Of a stretch of 64,000 nucleotides of DNA, positions 9,919 through 21,101 are shown in pieces. This stretch comes from an uncultured Gammaproteobacteria bacterium. GTDB lineage: Bacteria > Pseudomonadota > Gammaproteobacteria > PS1 > Pseudothioglobaceae. A program made the position numbers and the translations under genes. The stretch is from assembly GCA_902513495.1 (NCBI GenBank), contig CABXNH010000003.1:1-64000 (forward strand), written 5' to 3'. Under the pieces are notes generated by a model. That model had not been told where the DNA came from and made no database searches. It saw only the letters and a list, made by a program, of their open reading frames with translations. Each line of letters begins with the position of its first letter. Positions within the stretch are counted from its first letter, which is position 1.

Positions 9919-12080
9919 AACACATCTCCTGAACGGTGCTTCTGGATTCGAGTTCCAAATGCTTGAGAAACTCTGTCAAATATAATTGCTAGAGCCACAA
10001 TCGCAAGCCCATTTAGCATTCCAAGTGAAAGGTACTGATTTTGAACAGCTTGTAAAACCGGTAAACCTAAACCTGTTACTCCAATCATTGCAGCTATAAC
10101 AACCATTGATAGAGCCATCATAATTGTTTGGTTTACACCTGCAAAAATATTTGGAAGTGCAAGCGGTATTTGAACCATAAATAAGCGTTGCCTATAGGTC
10201 GCACCGAATGCGTCTGCTGCTTCCATAGCTTCCTTGTCAACTAAACGAATACCAAGATTTGTTAAACGAACGATGGGCGGCATTGCATAAATACAAACAG
10301 CAATCAAGCCAGGAACCTTACCTATACCTAGCAGCATAACAACGGGTATTAGATAGACAAAAGAAGGGATTGTCTGCATGATGTCAAGAACCGGTGTAAT
10401 CATTGACTGAGCTCTGTCAGACCGTGACATCCATACACCAAGGGGTATGCCAATCGTTAGACATAGCAGAGTGGCAGTCGCTATCATAGTTACAGTTGAA
10501 ATCATAGGAGTCCACATGTCAAGGAATCCAATAGCAAAGAAGCCTAGTATTACTCCCAAAGTCACCTTCAAGCTTCTTGAACCAAGCCATGCTAGAGCAC
10601 CTGCACCTAATAAAAAAACAGGCCAAGGTGTGGCAAGCAATAGCTGTTCAAATTGAGCTAAAAAGTATAATAGTGGGTCAAATATTGTTTCAATAATATT
10701 CCCAAAATCTCTCGTAAAGTCCCTAAAGGCTGAGTCTACACAGAGACGTGAATTCATCATCACATCACGAGGTATTGATATTGCATTATTGACAAATAAA
10801 GAAAAGTCAGATACGTTCATTGCTTCATTTACATTAGCAGATAAAGTCGCAAAGTAATCTGCTTGTGCCAAAGGGTCAACTGATCGCACAGACTCAAATT
10901 GAGTTTCAATATTTTGAGATAAATTACTGATAGTTGCAGACAAAGTTTCTGGATCAGTAGAACGTATAGATTGATATGTCCTATCAAGCCTTTGAACTAC
11001 CTTATCTAGACTCGCGATGACACCAACCTTAATTTCTGCATAATTACCAACCTCATACTGAGCCCCTAACTCGATAACCTTTGCACTGAGCTCATTTGTC
11101 TTATTAACTAGAGGCATTAATATGTTTTCAACTGTACTAACATCGTCCCTTAAAGAAGCTTCTTTGACAGCTCTAGAGAGAGCTTCGGGATCATTTACTA
11201 AAGGCATTAAGTTTGATACAACCTCATAACTATCGGCCATATCTTGTACTTTTGCATGAGTTGTAATACTCAGCTCATCCAAACTGAAAATCATGTCTTT
11301 AGAACCTGAAAAACTCTTATACGTCGAGGCTAAAGAATTTATCTCATCCCTTGTTAGAGAAATTTGCTCAATATGGGACTGAATTTCGATATTCGAATTG
11401 AGATAGTCGACTTGACCCATAAGTCCTTTAATTTTCTCTTGTATCAAGCTCACCTGTGAACTTACATCATTCATAAAAGATGGACTATAGAATTCAGCCT
11501 TATCAGCGTATTGTTGTGCCAATAATTCAACTTTATTAACAAGTTCACTGGAATTTTCGTTACTAACTAGATAGCGTGAGCTTTCCTCTATTTCTTTTAG
11601 AAGAAACTCTAAATCCTTAAAAATTGAAATAACTTCACTAGGTGAATTTATCGAATCGACCCTGTTTGAGAATTCTGAAAGAGAATTATTATAAGACTCA
11701 TATTGAGTGGTTGCGTAGGAGTTGAACTGATCTCCAAGTTCTTGAGTTTTATTTTCTAAAGCTTGGGACAATAATTGAACTTTCTCAAGCAGTTCCGTAG
11801 AAGTATTTACTTCAGTTAAAGGACTTGATTCATTTGAAAAATCCTTTAAGATTTTAGATTTGTCACTAGCTCGACCTGAAAGCTTGGAAAAGTTATCAGT
11901 GATTTTGACTAGCTGAGAATAATCTGTCGCACTTTGAGCTTGTGACGTTAAGTCAGTTGCCCTTTTAATCATTGCTTGAATGAAATTTAGGTCTTTATTG
12001 ACAATTCTTAGCTCACCAATTTCAGCTGCCGTCGGCAGGCAGTCTAAAATGCTTTGTTTAGGTATCGGTCTAACTGCCAT
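9915..12080 (-). CDS. proW: Glycine betaine/proline ABC permease (ProW-like) with a large N-terminal heptad-rich extension (721 aa)
   Basis: C-terminal ~280 aa is ProW-like (QTIPSFVYLIPVVMLLGIGKVPG, EAADAFGATYRQRLFMVQIPLALPNIFAGVNQTIMMALSMVVIAAMIG); the N-terminal ~440 aa is heptad-rich with no evident TM segment. Confidence 0.9.
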   Translation of the reverse strand: MAVRPIPKQSILDCLPTAAEIGELRIVNKDLNFIQAMIKRATDLTSQAQSATDYSQLVKITDNFSKLSGRASDKSKILKDFSNESSPLTEVNTSTELLEKVQLLSQALENKTQELGDQFNSYATTQYESYNNSLSEFSNRVDSINSPSEVISIFKDLEFLLKEIEESSRYLVSNENSSELVNKVELLAQQYADKAEFYSPSFMNDVSSQVSLIQEKIKGLMGQVDYLNSNIEIQSHIEQISLTRDEINSLASTYKSFSGSKDMIFSLDELSITTHAKVQDMADSYEVVSNLMPLVNDPEALSRAVKEASLRDDVSTVENILMPLVNKTNELSAKVIELGAQYEVGNYAEIKVGVIASLDKVVQRLDRTYQSIRSTDPETLSATISNLSQNIETQFESVRSVDPLAQADYFATLSANVNEAMNVSDFSLFVNNAISIPRDVMMNSRLCVDSAFRDFTRDFGNIIETIFDPLLYFLAQFEQLLLATPWPVFLLGAGALAWLGSRSLKVTLGVILGFFAIGFLDMWTPMISTVTMIATATLLCLTIGIPLGVWMSRSDRAQSMITPVLDIMQTIPSFVYLIPVVMLLGIGKVPGLIAVCIYAMPPIVRLTNLGIRLVDKEAMEAADAFGATYRQRLFMVQIPLALPNIFAGVNQTIMMALSMVVIAAMIGVTGLGLPVLQAVQNQYLSLGMLNGLAIVALAIIFDRVSQAFGTRIQKHRSGDVL

Positions 12081-12089
12081 TTATCACTC

Positions 12090-12130
12090 CAAAAAAAAAT
12101 TGCCCGTAACCACAAAATCTACGGGCAATT
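12090..12130 (-). terminator. Intra-operon intrinsic terminator/attenuator between proX and proW
   Basis: On the minus strand: AATTGCCCGTA-(11 nt)-TACGGGCAATT followed by a run of nine Ts just before the proW start region. Confidence 0.8.
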
Positions 12131-12158
12131 ATCAGTACTTATTTTCTACTTTTCTTTC

Positions 12159-13172
12159 TTATAAAGAAGCTTCAACAGTGGCAGCTATGTCAGCGTCCAC
12201 CCATGGAGTCCATACATCTGCATGGTTCGTAAGGAAATGAGTAGCAGCATCTGCTCCAGTGCCACCAGTTTCACCCATCCAAACAAGCATTGCATTCATA
12301 ATACTACCAGGCCATGTACGCGCTGCAAAGTAATCCATACCTTCGCTTGGTCCGTTATAGAAAAAATTGTCACTCAACAAAGTGTTGACACGTGACTCAG
12401 TCCATCCAGAAACCTGAGGGTCAGCACAACCATCAAAACCAAGGGCAACACAACCATCCCAGTTGTCTTTACCTGCAAATGGTCCTAAGTCAATAGACCT
12501 GAGGTCATATTTACCAACCAATGCTGTCGGGTTCCAGTAGTAACCAAACCAGTTTTCACCTTGCTCAGAAGCTTTCGCAATAGAACCATCAAGACCAGCT
12601 GCAGAACCAGGGTCACCTAGTACCCATCCTTTATCTTCCATTTTATGAGCTCTGAAAAGACTTTGGCTTGCTAACTGACAACCCCAACCAGCAGGACAAC
12701 CCATAAAGAAACCTTTAGAAGGGTCTTCTTTGCTAGGGAATAAATCAGGTCGAGCTATAACATCTTCGACAGTAACTAGTTCCGGATGTGCATCTTGTGT
12801 GTAAGGTGTAATCCACCAACCTTCGCCTAGGCCGCTCATAGGTGCAGCATTACCAATATGTATTCTACCTGCTCCAACTGCGCTATCGACTAGTATAGCC
12901 ATTGCATTAGCCCATATTTCTGGAGCCACATCTGGCTCTCCTGTTGCATCCATTGATGCCCAAGTCGTCATTGTAGCTCCAACTACTAGTTCGACCTCAC
13001 ATCCCATTGCTTCTAACATCGCTTTATCAACATGAGCCATCAAAGAGGCTGAAGGCCAGTTCATATCTGCAATCGTTATTTTTCCACAAGCAGCATTTGA
13101 AGCTGTACTAAACATTAATAGAAATGCTCCAGCAATAGCACCAAATAGCTTAGTGATAAATTTAATATTCAT
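12159..13172 (-). CDS. proX: Glycine betaine ABC transporter substrate-binding protein (ProX/OpuAC-like)
   Basis: Signal peptide; OpuAC-like ITIADMNWPSASLMAHVDKAMLEAMGCEVELV...; first gene of the proXWV-type operon. Confidence 0.88.
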   Translation of the reverse strand: MNIKFITKLFGAIAGAFLLMFSTASNAACGKITIADMNWPSASLMAHVDKAMLEAMGCEVELVVGATMTTWASMDATGEPDVAPEIWANAMAILVDSAVGAGRIHIGNAAPMSGLGEGWWITPYTQDAHPELVTVEDVIARPDLFPSKEDPSKGFFMGCPAGWGCQLASQSLFRAHKMEDKGWVLGDPGSAAGLDGSIAKASEQGENWFGYYWNPTALVGKYDLRSIDLGPFAGKDNWDGCVALGFDGCADPQVSGWTESRVNTLLSDNFFYNGPSEGMDYFAARTWPGSIMNAMLVWMGETGGTGADAATHFLTNHADVWTPWVDADIAATVEASL

Positions 13173-13396
13173 AATATCTTTCTCCTAAAGGATTATTTAT
13201 AAAAGTAGAGAGTGAAGAATTTCATACTCCTAGATGATTATAGCAATAGAAAAGGAATTTTTTTATTTTTTTTAAAAAAAAGATACGTGCCTTGCAAGAG
13301 TATTTCTATAACTACGTAAAAAAGGCTTTAAAGCTCTATTCTTATAATGAATACTATTTAAATTAAGTTAGTATATTTATAACTATACAATTTAAT

Positions 13397-15988
13397 TTAA
13401 TCTTCAGAATTCTTGACAACCTCTTCACTTTCATCTTCATCGTCCTCGGTTTCTGCAATTTTAGCTACCGAAACGAGCGCTTCATCATCGGCAATGTTGA
13501 TCAAGGTAACACCTTGAGTATTTCGGCCAATGATTGATACATCCAGCGCTCTAGCTCTCACGAGTGTCCCTTTATCTGAAATTAGCATCATTTCATCTTC
13601 ATCAGTAACCTGAATGGCGCCAACAACTTGTCCATTTCTTTCTGATGTTTTAATTGAAATAACGCCCGAACCGCCCCTAGCCTGTGCGCGATATTCATCC
13701 AACTGAGTCCTCTTGCCATACCCTTTTTCAGTTGCAGTGAGGATTGGATCATCTGACTCAGCAACAATTAGAGAGACAACTTTGTCTTTGTCAGCTAGTC
13801 TTATTCCCCTAACACCGATTGCAGTTCTTCCTACAGAGCGAACATCAGACTCTCTGAATCGAATCGATTTACCGGCTGATGAGAATAGAAGGATGTCATG
13901 CTCTCCGGCAGTAATTTCAACGCCTACTAACTTATCATCATCCCTTAATTCAATTGCAATAATGCCACCCTTTCTTGGTCTTGAGAAATTTTTAAGTGAA
14001 GTTTTTTTACAGGTACCAGAGCTCGTCACCATAAACACATATTGATCATCAGTAAACTCTTTGACTGGCAGGATTGCGTTGATTGATTCATCCTTTTCTA
14101 GTGGTAAAAGATTAATGATTGGCTTTCCTCTTGAAATTCTTGAAGCCATAGGTAACTCGTAGACTTTAAGCCAATGGACCTTGCCAGTAGAAGAAAAACA
14201 AAGAACAGTATCATGAGAATTAGCAACAAATAATTGATCAACAAAATCCTCATCCTTCATCTTGGTAGCTGCCTTACCCTTTCCACCTCTTCTTTGTGCA
14301 TGGTAATCACTGAGTGACTGGGCTTTTACATAGCCGCCATGAGATAGAGTGACCACCCTATCCTCTTGTGCAATCAAATCTTCTAGAGTAAGATCAATCT
14401 TGTTCTCTATAATCTCAGTCATTCTAGCGTTACCAAAATTATCACGAATTTCAACAATTTCATCCCTAATGACTTGCATCAAAAGGTCCGGAGTTTGAAG
14501 AATGTCTAATAGATTTTTGATTTGCTCTAATAGTTCATTGAATTCGTTAAAAATTTTGTCTTTTTCAAGACCAGTTAATCGGTGAAGTTTTAAATCAAGA
14601 ATAGCTTGTGCTTGTTTCTCTGATAATTGATAATCACCATTTTTTTGAAGACCTAAAGAAGAATCAAGATCTTGAGGCTTAAACTGCGCCATATCTCTAT
14701 CACCAATAAGCTCTTGGATTACAGAGCCTTGCCAAGTTCTGGCAACCAGCCCCTCTTTTGCTTCACTCGGATTTGGTGCAGCTTTGATGAGTTCAATAAT
14801 TTTATCAATATTGAAAAGTGCTACCGACAAACCTTCCAATAGATGTGCTCGATCTTTGGCCTTGTTGAGTTCAAAAATTGAGCGCCTTGTGACAACCTCT
14901 CTTCTGTGCGCAATAAAAGCATTAAGAACTGACTTTAGGTTCATTAATTTTGGCATACCATGATCAATTGCAACCATATTGATACCAAAAACAGTTTGCA
15001 TTTCTGTCAGCTTATACAAGTTATTGAGCATGACCTCAGGAACTTCACCTCGACGAAGCTCAATCACCATTCTCATACCATCTTTATCAGATTCATCTCT
15101 AAGCCCAGTAATTCCATCAATCTTCTTATCTTTAACGAGTTCTGCAATTTTGCCAATAAGCCTTGCTTTATTGACCTGATAAGGAAGTTCGGTGACAACA
15201 ATACTGAGTTTGTCCTCGCCTTCAACATGAGACCTTGAACGTAAGTAAATCTTTCCTTTACCAGTCTCATAGGCTTCACGTATTCCACTTGCACCATTAA
15301 TGATCCCAGCAGTCGGAAAATCTGGACCTGGAAGAACCTCTAGTAATTCATCAACAGATATATCTTCGTTATCAATAACTCTTAGACATGCTTCGGAAAC
15401 CTCTGATAAGTTATGAGTAGGAATATTTGTAGCCATGCCAACAGCAATACCTGATGAGCCGTTAATTAATAAATTTGGAACGCGAGTTGGAAGTACTCCG
15501 GGCTCACTTTCAGAGCCATCATAATTATCAATAAAATCAACGGTCTCTTTATCTAAGTCGCGTAGAAGCTCATGTGAGAGCTTAGTCATCCTTATTTCAG
15601 TATATCTCATTGCGGCAGCGCGATCACCATCTACCGAACCAAAGTTACCTTGGCCATCAACAAGTATATTTCTCATTGCGAATGGCTGAGCCATCCTTAC
15701 AATCGTATCGTAAACTGCAGTGTCTCCATGGGGGTGATATTTACCAATCACATCACCAACAATTCGAGCAGATTTTTTATAGGACTTATTGTAATCATTT
15801 CCAAGAACATCCATAGCATACAAAACACGTCGATGAACTGGCTTTAAACCATCTCTAACATCTGGCAGAGCCCTTCCAACAATAACACTCATTGCGTACT
15901 CTAAGTACGAGTCACGCATTTCATCTTCTATTGATATAATCGGGAATTTTTGCTCAAGAATTTCTTTAGAATCGATATCGTCAGACAT
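13397..15988 (-). CDS. gyrA: DNA gyrase subunit A
   Basis: [61 protein letters not shown] gyrase box (GyrA-specific), 863 aa. Confidence 0.97.
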   Translation of the reverse strand: MSDDIDSKEILEQKFPIISIEDEMRDSYLEYAMSVIVGRALPDVRDGLKPVHRRVLYAMDVLGNDYNKSYKKSARIVGDVIGKYHPHGDTAVYDTIVRMAQPFAMRNILVDGQGNFGSVDGDRAAAMRYTEIRMTKLSHELLRDLDKETVDFIDNYDGSESEPGVLPTRVPNLLINGSSGIAVGMATNIPTHNLSEVSEACLRVIDNEDISVDELLEVLPGPDFPTAGIINGASGIREAYETGKGKIYLRSRSHVEGEDKLSIVVTELPYQVNKARLIGKIAELVKDKKIDGITGLRDESDKDGMRMVIELRRGEVPEVMLNNLYKLTEMQTVFGINMVAIDHGMPKLMNLKSVLNAFIAHRREVVTRRSIFELNKAKDRAHLLEGLSVALFNIDKIIELIKAAPNPSEAKEGLVARTWQGSVIQELIGDRDMAQFKPQDLDSSLGLQKNGDYQLSEKQAQAILDLKLHRLTGLEKDKIFNEFNELLEQIKNLLDILQTPDLLMQVIRDEIVEIRDNFGNARMTEIIENKIDLTLEDLIAQEDRVVTLSHGGYVKAQSLSDYHAQRRGGKGKAATKMKDEDFVDQLFVANSHDTVLCFSSTGKVHWLKVYELPMASRISRGKPIINLLPLEKDESINAILPVKEFTDDQYVFMVTSSGTCKKTSLKNFSRPRKGGIIAIELRDDDKLVGVEITAGEHDILLFSSAGKSIRFRESDVRSVGRTAIGVRGIRLADKDKVVSLIVAESDDPILTATEKGYGKRTQLDEYRAQARGGSGVISIKTSERNGQVVGAIQVTDEDEMMLISDKGTLVRARALDVSIIGRNTQGVTLINIADDEALVSVAKIAETEDDEDESEEVVKNSED

Positions 15989-16094
15989 AGAATAAACCTA
16001 TATAAATAAGTAGATTTAATTGTACCCTAGATGACGTAAAAACACACCAATAAATTGGCTATTTTTAATAGAAAAAATTGTTTGAAAAGAATAA

Positions 16095-17153
16095 CTAAGA
16101 GTTGCGCTTATTTACTGATTTTGCTAGATCTCTTAAAAGGTTCTCTGTATCGCTCCAACCAATGCAGCTATCAGTAATACTTACGCCATATTCCAGAGAA
16201 GATAGAGGCCCAACCTTCTGATTTCCCTCATTAATATGGGACTCAATCATAACTCCAAAGACAGATTCAGAGCCGTTTTCAATTTGAGAAGCGATATTAG
16301 TGCCGACCTTCAATTGGTTCTTAAACTGCTTTTCAGAATTAGCATGGGAGAAGTCTACCATCACCTTAGATACTAGCCCTTTACTTCTTAGTTTTTCACA
16401 GGTGCTTTCAACATGCTCTTTTGAATAATTAGGTCCATCTTTTCCACCTCTTAAAATAATATGAGCAGTGTCATTACCTAATGATGTAAAGTGACTAATA
16501 CCGCCATCTTTATTGACTGATAAAAGATGGTGAGGACTGTTGGCCGATTGAATGGCATCAATAGCAATATTAAGAGAGCCTCCGGTACCATTTTTAAAGC
16601 CCACAGGACAAGACAATGCTGAGGCAAGTTCTCTATGTGACTGACTTTCAGTCGTTCTAGCACCAATAGCACCCCAAGAGATTAAATCTGAAAGGTACTG
16701 AGGCGTCAATACATCCAAATATTCAACACCAACCGGCAGATTAATCTCACCCAAATCAACTAGTAGCTTTCTAGCAGTTTCAAGACCTTTATCAATGTCA
16801 AAACTTTCATCAAGATAAGGATCATTAATCAACCCCTTCCAGCCAACTGTTGTTCTTGGTTTTTCAAAATAAACTCGCATGACGATGAATAAATCCTCAG
16901 ATAACTCTTCTTTCAGCTTTAAAAGATTGCGAGCATATTCCATTGCAGCCTTGGTATCGTGAATTGAGCACGGCCCTACGAGAACCATAAGGCGATTATC
17001 GTTTCCATAAAGTATATTTTTAATGGTGTTTCTTGCGCTTACAACACCCGATGCAGCTTTCTCAGATATTGGAAGCTTTTCAATAAGGGTATTAGGAGAC
17101 ACCATAGGTGCACTTGAAATAATTCTTACATTGTCTGTATTATGAAGCATCAC
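16095..17153 (-). CDS. aroG: 3-deoxy-7-phosphoheptulonate synthase (class I DAHP synthase)
   Basis: LVGPCSIHDTKAAMEYA, MRVYFEKPRTTVGWKGLINDP, GARTTESQSHRELASALSCPVGFKNGTGG. Confidence 0.94.
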   Translation of the reverse strand: MMLHNTDNVRIISSAPMVSPNTLIEKLPISEKAASGVVSARNTIKNILYGNDNRLMVLVGPCSIHDTKAAMEYARNLLKLKEELSEDLFIVMRVYFEKPRTTVGWKGLINDPYLDESFDIDKGLETARKLLVDLGEINLPVGVEYLDVLTPQYLSDLISWGAIGARTTESQSHRELASALSCPVGFKNGTGGSLNIAIDAIQSANSPHHLLSVNKDGGISHFTSLGNDTAHIILRGGKDGPNYSKEHVESTCEKLRSKGLVSKVMVDFSHANSEKQFKNQLKVGTNIASQIENGSESVFGVMIESHINEGNQKVGPLSSLEYGVSITDSCIGWSDTENLLRDLAKSVNKRNS

Positions 17154-17945
17154 TTATTTTTGGTTTGTTATTAATGCATACGCTGAATGATTATGAATGG
17201 ATTCAAAATTTTCAGACTCTAGGCAATAATAGTTAACTTTCTGATTAGAATTTAAATCTACAGCAATATCTCTTACTATATCTTCTACAAATGCTGGATT
17301 TTCGTACGCTCTTTCAGTGACAACTTTTTCATCATCGCGCTTTAAAATAGCATAGAGCTCACTAGAAGCTTTCTGTTCAGCCAGATCTATTAAATCCTCT
17401 AAATAAATAGTTTCGCCCTCAGTAGCTTTTGCTTCAATCGTAATATGAGATCTTTGGTTGTGTGCCCCATATTTGGAAATACTCTTAGAACAAGGACATA
17501 AGCTGGTCACTGGAACAACAACTTTAAGTATAAGTCCTGTCTGACCATTAACAACACTTCCAGTCAATGTTACCTGATAATCGAGCAGGCTTTGAACACC
17601 AGAAGATGGTGCTTTTTTGTTTCGAAAGAAGGGAAAATCTACAATAACACGCGCATCAGTAGAATCGAGTTTATCAGCGACCGTTTGAACAAGGTCCATA
17701 AAACTCTCAACACCAAAACTACACTCTCCGTCGTTTAAGATTTCAATAAAACGCGACATATGCGTTCCCTTAACATTTTCGGGAAGCCTAACTGTCATAG
17801 TAAAATTTGCAACAGAAGGATGAGATTCATTGTCTCGGTTCACAAAATTGATTGGGTGCAAAATATCCTTTATTCCAACTTGGTTAATAACAATATTTCG
17901 GATATCTTTTGTATTTTGAGTATCAGGAAGCAATGTATTTTTCAT
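17154..17945 (-). CDS. folE2: GTP cyclohydrolase FolE2 (type IB)
   Basis: KGTHMSRFIE, VTSLCPCSKSISKYGAHNQRSH, NPAFVEDIVRDIA. Confidence 0.93.
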   Translation of the reverse strand: MKNTLLPDTQNTKDIRNIVINQVGIKDILHPINFVNRDNESHPSVANFTMTVRLPENVKGTHMSRFIEILNDGECSFGVESFMDLVQTVADKLDSTDARVIVDFPFFRNKKAPSSGVQSLLDYQVTLTGSVVNGQTGLILKVVVPVTSLCPCSKSISKYGAHNQRSHITIEAKATEGETIYLEDLIDLAEQKASSELYAILKRDDEKVVTERAYENPAFVEDIVRDIAVDLNSNQKVNYYCLESENFESIHNHSAYALITNQK

Positions 17946-18189
17946 AATTTAAAAAATAGAATATAAATTAGTTTTAAAGACTTCTAAAATGAACATTAGA
18001 ACAGAAAAATTTTCTTGAGAAAGGCCCTAAATATTTGAAGGAGCAATGTCTAAGACAATTTTTAGTTCAAACATATTCGGAAAAATTGTTAAAAACGGCA
18101 TTATACCTGCATAAATCTTACTATACCACCTACAATTATTGTGAGAATTAGCTTAATAAAATAAGAAAATGAGAGTACTTTGATTTGGC

Positions 18190-20433
18190 TTAGTCTATTA
18201 CGTCAACTCCGAGCGCTTTTCCATGAACCCCAGGAATCGTCAACCCTTTCCTTGCACGATGACTCGTAAAATTAACCAAGTCTTCAAAAGAGTAATGTTT
18301 GTGTTTCTTTCCATTTCCGTACTCTACTCTTAGTTTTTGATTATCTTTGATGGTGCAGATTCCAATTAGAAACTCTTCTCGAGCAATGAAGTCGTCCGTT
18401 TTAATCTGGATAAGTTTATTGCCCTTTCCTTTAGAGAGTTGTGGAAGTTCGGACACTGGAAAAATTAGCAATCTTGCCCTGTTGGTAATGACTGCCACAA
18501 AGTCAGTCTCAAGATTCTGAACTTTTGTAAGTCTCATTGTTTTTGCCTGTTTAGAGAGGGTTATTGCATGTTTTCCAGATTTGGTCTTAGACTGTAAATT
18601 ACCAAGAGTCGATATGAATCCATATCCTGCATCAGATGAGAGAATAACTAACTGCTCATCATCTCCCATAACAACGTCAATAAACTCAGCTCCGATTGGA
18701 GGTGTTAATCTTCCAGTTAGCGGTTCGCCCTGACCTCTAGCACTTGGAAGAGAGTTAGCCAACAGAGTGTAAGACCTACCTGAAGAGTCTATAAAGAAGG
18801 CCATTTTATTACTTCTGCCTTTCGCATCTTTTAAGAATGCATCACCAGACTTATAGTTTAATGCCGAAGAATCAATCTCATGGCCCTTAGCAGCCTTAAC
18901 CCATCCCTTTTCACTAAGAACAACAGTAACATTCTCAGCAGGCATCATATCTTGATCACTGAACGCCTGTGCAGACAATACATCTGAAATAATTTGACAA
19001 CGCCTCTTGTCACCAAACTCTTCAAGAATGACTCGTAACTCTTTTTTTATATATGTTTTTAATCTTGTTTCACTTGAAAGAAGAAGTTCAATCGATTTAC
19101 GCTCCTCTTCAAGCTCCTCTGCCTCACTCTTTATTTTTACCTCTTCAAGCTTAGCTAGATGGCGTAACTTTAATTCTAAAATTGCCTCTGCCTGAATTTC
19201 ACTAATTTTAAATTTTTCAATTAAAACAGGTTTTGGTTTTTCTTCACTCCTAATAATCGCAATGACCTCATCGATATTTAGATAAGCAACTAACAACCCT
19301 TCTAAGATATGAAGTCGATCTAAAATTTTGTTTAGTCTGGAATTAAGCCTATTAACGACGACCTGCATCCTGAATTGAAGCCACTCCTTAAGAAGAGGAA
19401 TCAGGGGTTTAACTTGAGGCTTTCCATCTAAACCAATGACGTTCATGTTGACCCGGTAATTTTTCTCTAGGTCTGTAGTAGCAAAAAGATGGAGCATTAA
19501 TTGGTCACAATCAACCCTATTCGATCTTGGAACTATAACTATACGCGTTGGATTTTCATGGTCTGACTCGTCCCTTAGGTCGTCTACCAGAGGGAGTTTT
19601 TTATTTCTCATCTGAGTAGCTATTTGAGCAATTACTTTTGCGCCTGAGGTTTGATAGGGTAAGGCTTCAATTACTATCTCGCCATCCTCTTTGACATAGC
19701 TTGCTCTCATTTTGACTGAACCATGGCCCGTCTCATACATTTGATAGAGCTCTTCTTTCGAGCTTACTATAAAAGCATTTGTTGGGTAGTCTGGCGCTGG
19801 AAGAATTTTTAATAAAGCCTCTAAATCAGTTGAAGGCTTTTCTAGAAGCTGAATACAGGCACTTATTACCTCTATTAGGTTGTGTGGAGGCATATCAGTG
19901 GCCATACCAACAGCAATTCCAGAAGTGCCATTGAGCAATAAATTTGGAACTTGAGCGGGCAATTGTTGAGGCTCTTTGATTGTGCCATCAAAATTATCCG
20001 TCCAACTAACAGTGCCTTGATTGATTTCACTCAGAAGCAAGTCTGCATACGGTGATAACTTTGATTCAGTGTAGCGCATCGCTGCAAAAGATTTAGGGTC
20101 ATCTGGAGCTCCCCAGTTACCTTGCCCATCAATAAATGGATAACGGTAAGAAAATGGTTGTGCCATGAGAACCATTGCCTCATAACAAGCACTATCGCCA
20201 TGTGGATGGAATTTACCTAAAACATCACCAACCGTTCTAGCAGATTTTTTGAACTTGGCAGTTGACTTAAGGCCGAGTTCGCTCATCGCATAGATGATTC
20301 TTCTTTGAACCGGTTTTAGACCATCACCAACAAAGGGGAGAGCACGGTCAAGAATGACATACATTGAGTAATCAAGGTAAGCGCGCTCACTGTATTCCCC
20401 AACGCTTTGTTGCTCAATGCCGTTTTGGCTCAT
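18190..20433 (-). CDS. parC: DNA topoisomerase IV subunit A
   Basis: [68 protein letters not shown]; 747 aa, no gyrase box seen. Confidence 0.95.
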   Translation of the reverse strand: MSQNGIEQQSVGEYSERAYLDYSMYVILDRALPFVGDGLKPVQRRIIYAMSELGLKSTAKFKKSARTVGDVLGKFHPHGDSACYEAMVLMAQPFSYRYPFIDGQGNWGAPDDPKSFAAMRYTESKLSPYADLLLSEINQGTVSWTDNFDGTIKEPQQLPAQVPNLLLNGTSGIAVGMATDMPPHNLIEVISACIQLLEKPSTDLEALLKILPAPDYPTNAFIVSSKEELYQMYETGHGSVKMRASYVKEDGEIVIEALPYQTSGAKVIAQIATQMRNKKLPLVDDLRDESDHENPTRIVIVPRSNRVDCDQLMLHLFATTDLEKNYRVNMNVIGLDGKPQVKPLIPLLKEWLQFRMQVVVNRLNSRLNKILDRLHILEGLLVAYLNIDEVIAIIRSEEKPKPVLIEKFKISEIQAEAILELKLRHLAKLEEVKIKSEAEELEEERKSIELLLSSETRLKTYIKKELRVILEEFGDKRRCQIISDVLSAQAFSDQDMMPAENVTVVLSEKGWVKAAKGHEIDSSALNYKSGDAFLKDAKGRSNKMAFFIDSSGRSYTLLANSLPSARGQGEPLTGRLTPPIGAEFIDVVMGDDEQLVILSSDAGYGFISTLGNLQSKTKSGKHAITLSKQAKTMRLTKVQNLETDFVAVITNRARLLIFPVSELPQLSKGKGNKLIQIKTDDFIAREEFLIGICTIKDNQKLRVEYGNGKKHKHYSFEDLVNFTSHRARKGLTIPGVHGKALGVDVID

Positions 20434-20541
20434 TATTTCCCTAAAAAAATAAAATCAGAATTCAAAAAAATATTTGAATGGTTGATATTTTAATTCAACT
20501 CATCATCCAGTAATCATTAATTCATGGCTTCTATGAACAAA

Positions 20542-20880
20542 TTATCCAGGGGGCCAAGTCATTTGGCGACCAGCTAAACAATGCAGGTGAATATGCGATA
20601 CCGTTTGTCCACCATCACTATTACAATTCATAACTAATCTGTAGCCATTTTCTGAGAATTTATGCTCTTTAGCGATATTTGACGCAGTGATACTTAGTCT
20701 CCCCATTAAGGCCTCATCAGTTGTATCGTTAGCAGTAGAAATATGTTCTTTGGGTATTACTAAAAAATGCTCAGGGGCCTGAGCATTGACATCTTTAAAG
20801 GCCAAAACACTGTCATCTTCATAGAGTATTTCAGCAGGAATACTTCCTTTGATGATTGAGCAAAAAATACAATTTTCCAT
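20542..20880 (-). CDS. HIT family nucleotide-binding protein (HinT-like)
   Basis: CIFCSIIKGSIPAEILYEDD...GGQTVSHIHLHCLAGRQMTWPPG. Confidence 0.94.
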   Translation of the reverse strand: MENCIFCSIIKGSIPAEILYEDDSVLAFKDVNAQAPEHFLVIPKEHISTANDTTDEALMGRLSITASNIAKEHKFSENGYRLVMNCNSDGGQTVSHIHLHCLAGRQMTWPPG

Positions 20881-21101
20881 AATCTGATTTTATATCTTTC
20901 AAAAAAATAATATGAACCAATTCTATCAAAACTGATAATTAATCAAAATTTTAACTCAGGAAATATTAATATTCTGCTCAAGCCAAGCGTTCTTCCCTGA
21001 GGGCAATCATTAAGTAATGTTTATCTGCGGAATTGGCTAAGGCTTTACCCAAGGTCACCAAGACTGGATTTTAGTGAAGCATGTAAAATTGTTGAAGGAT
21101 C

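Noticed and set aside
13173-13396. Possible glycine or betaine-responsive leader upstream of proX
   Set aside because: Mostly A/T homopolymer runs; no convincing conserved stem set.
20950-21100. Possible remnant reading frame on the minus strand (LVTLGKALANSADKHYLMIALREERLA*) in the hinT/HPP gap
   Set aside because: Too short, no SD, no confident family match; could be chance.
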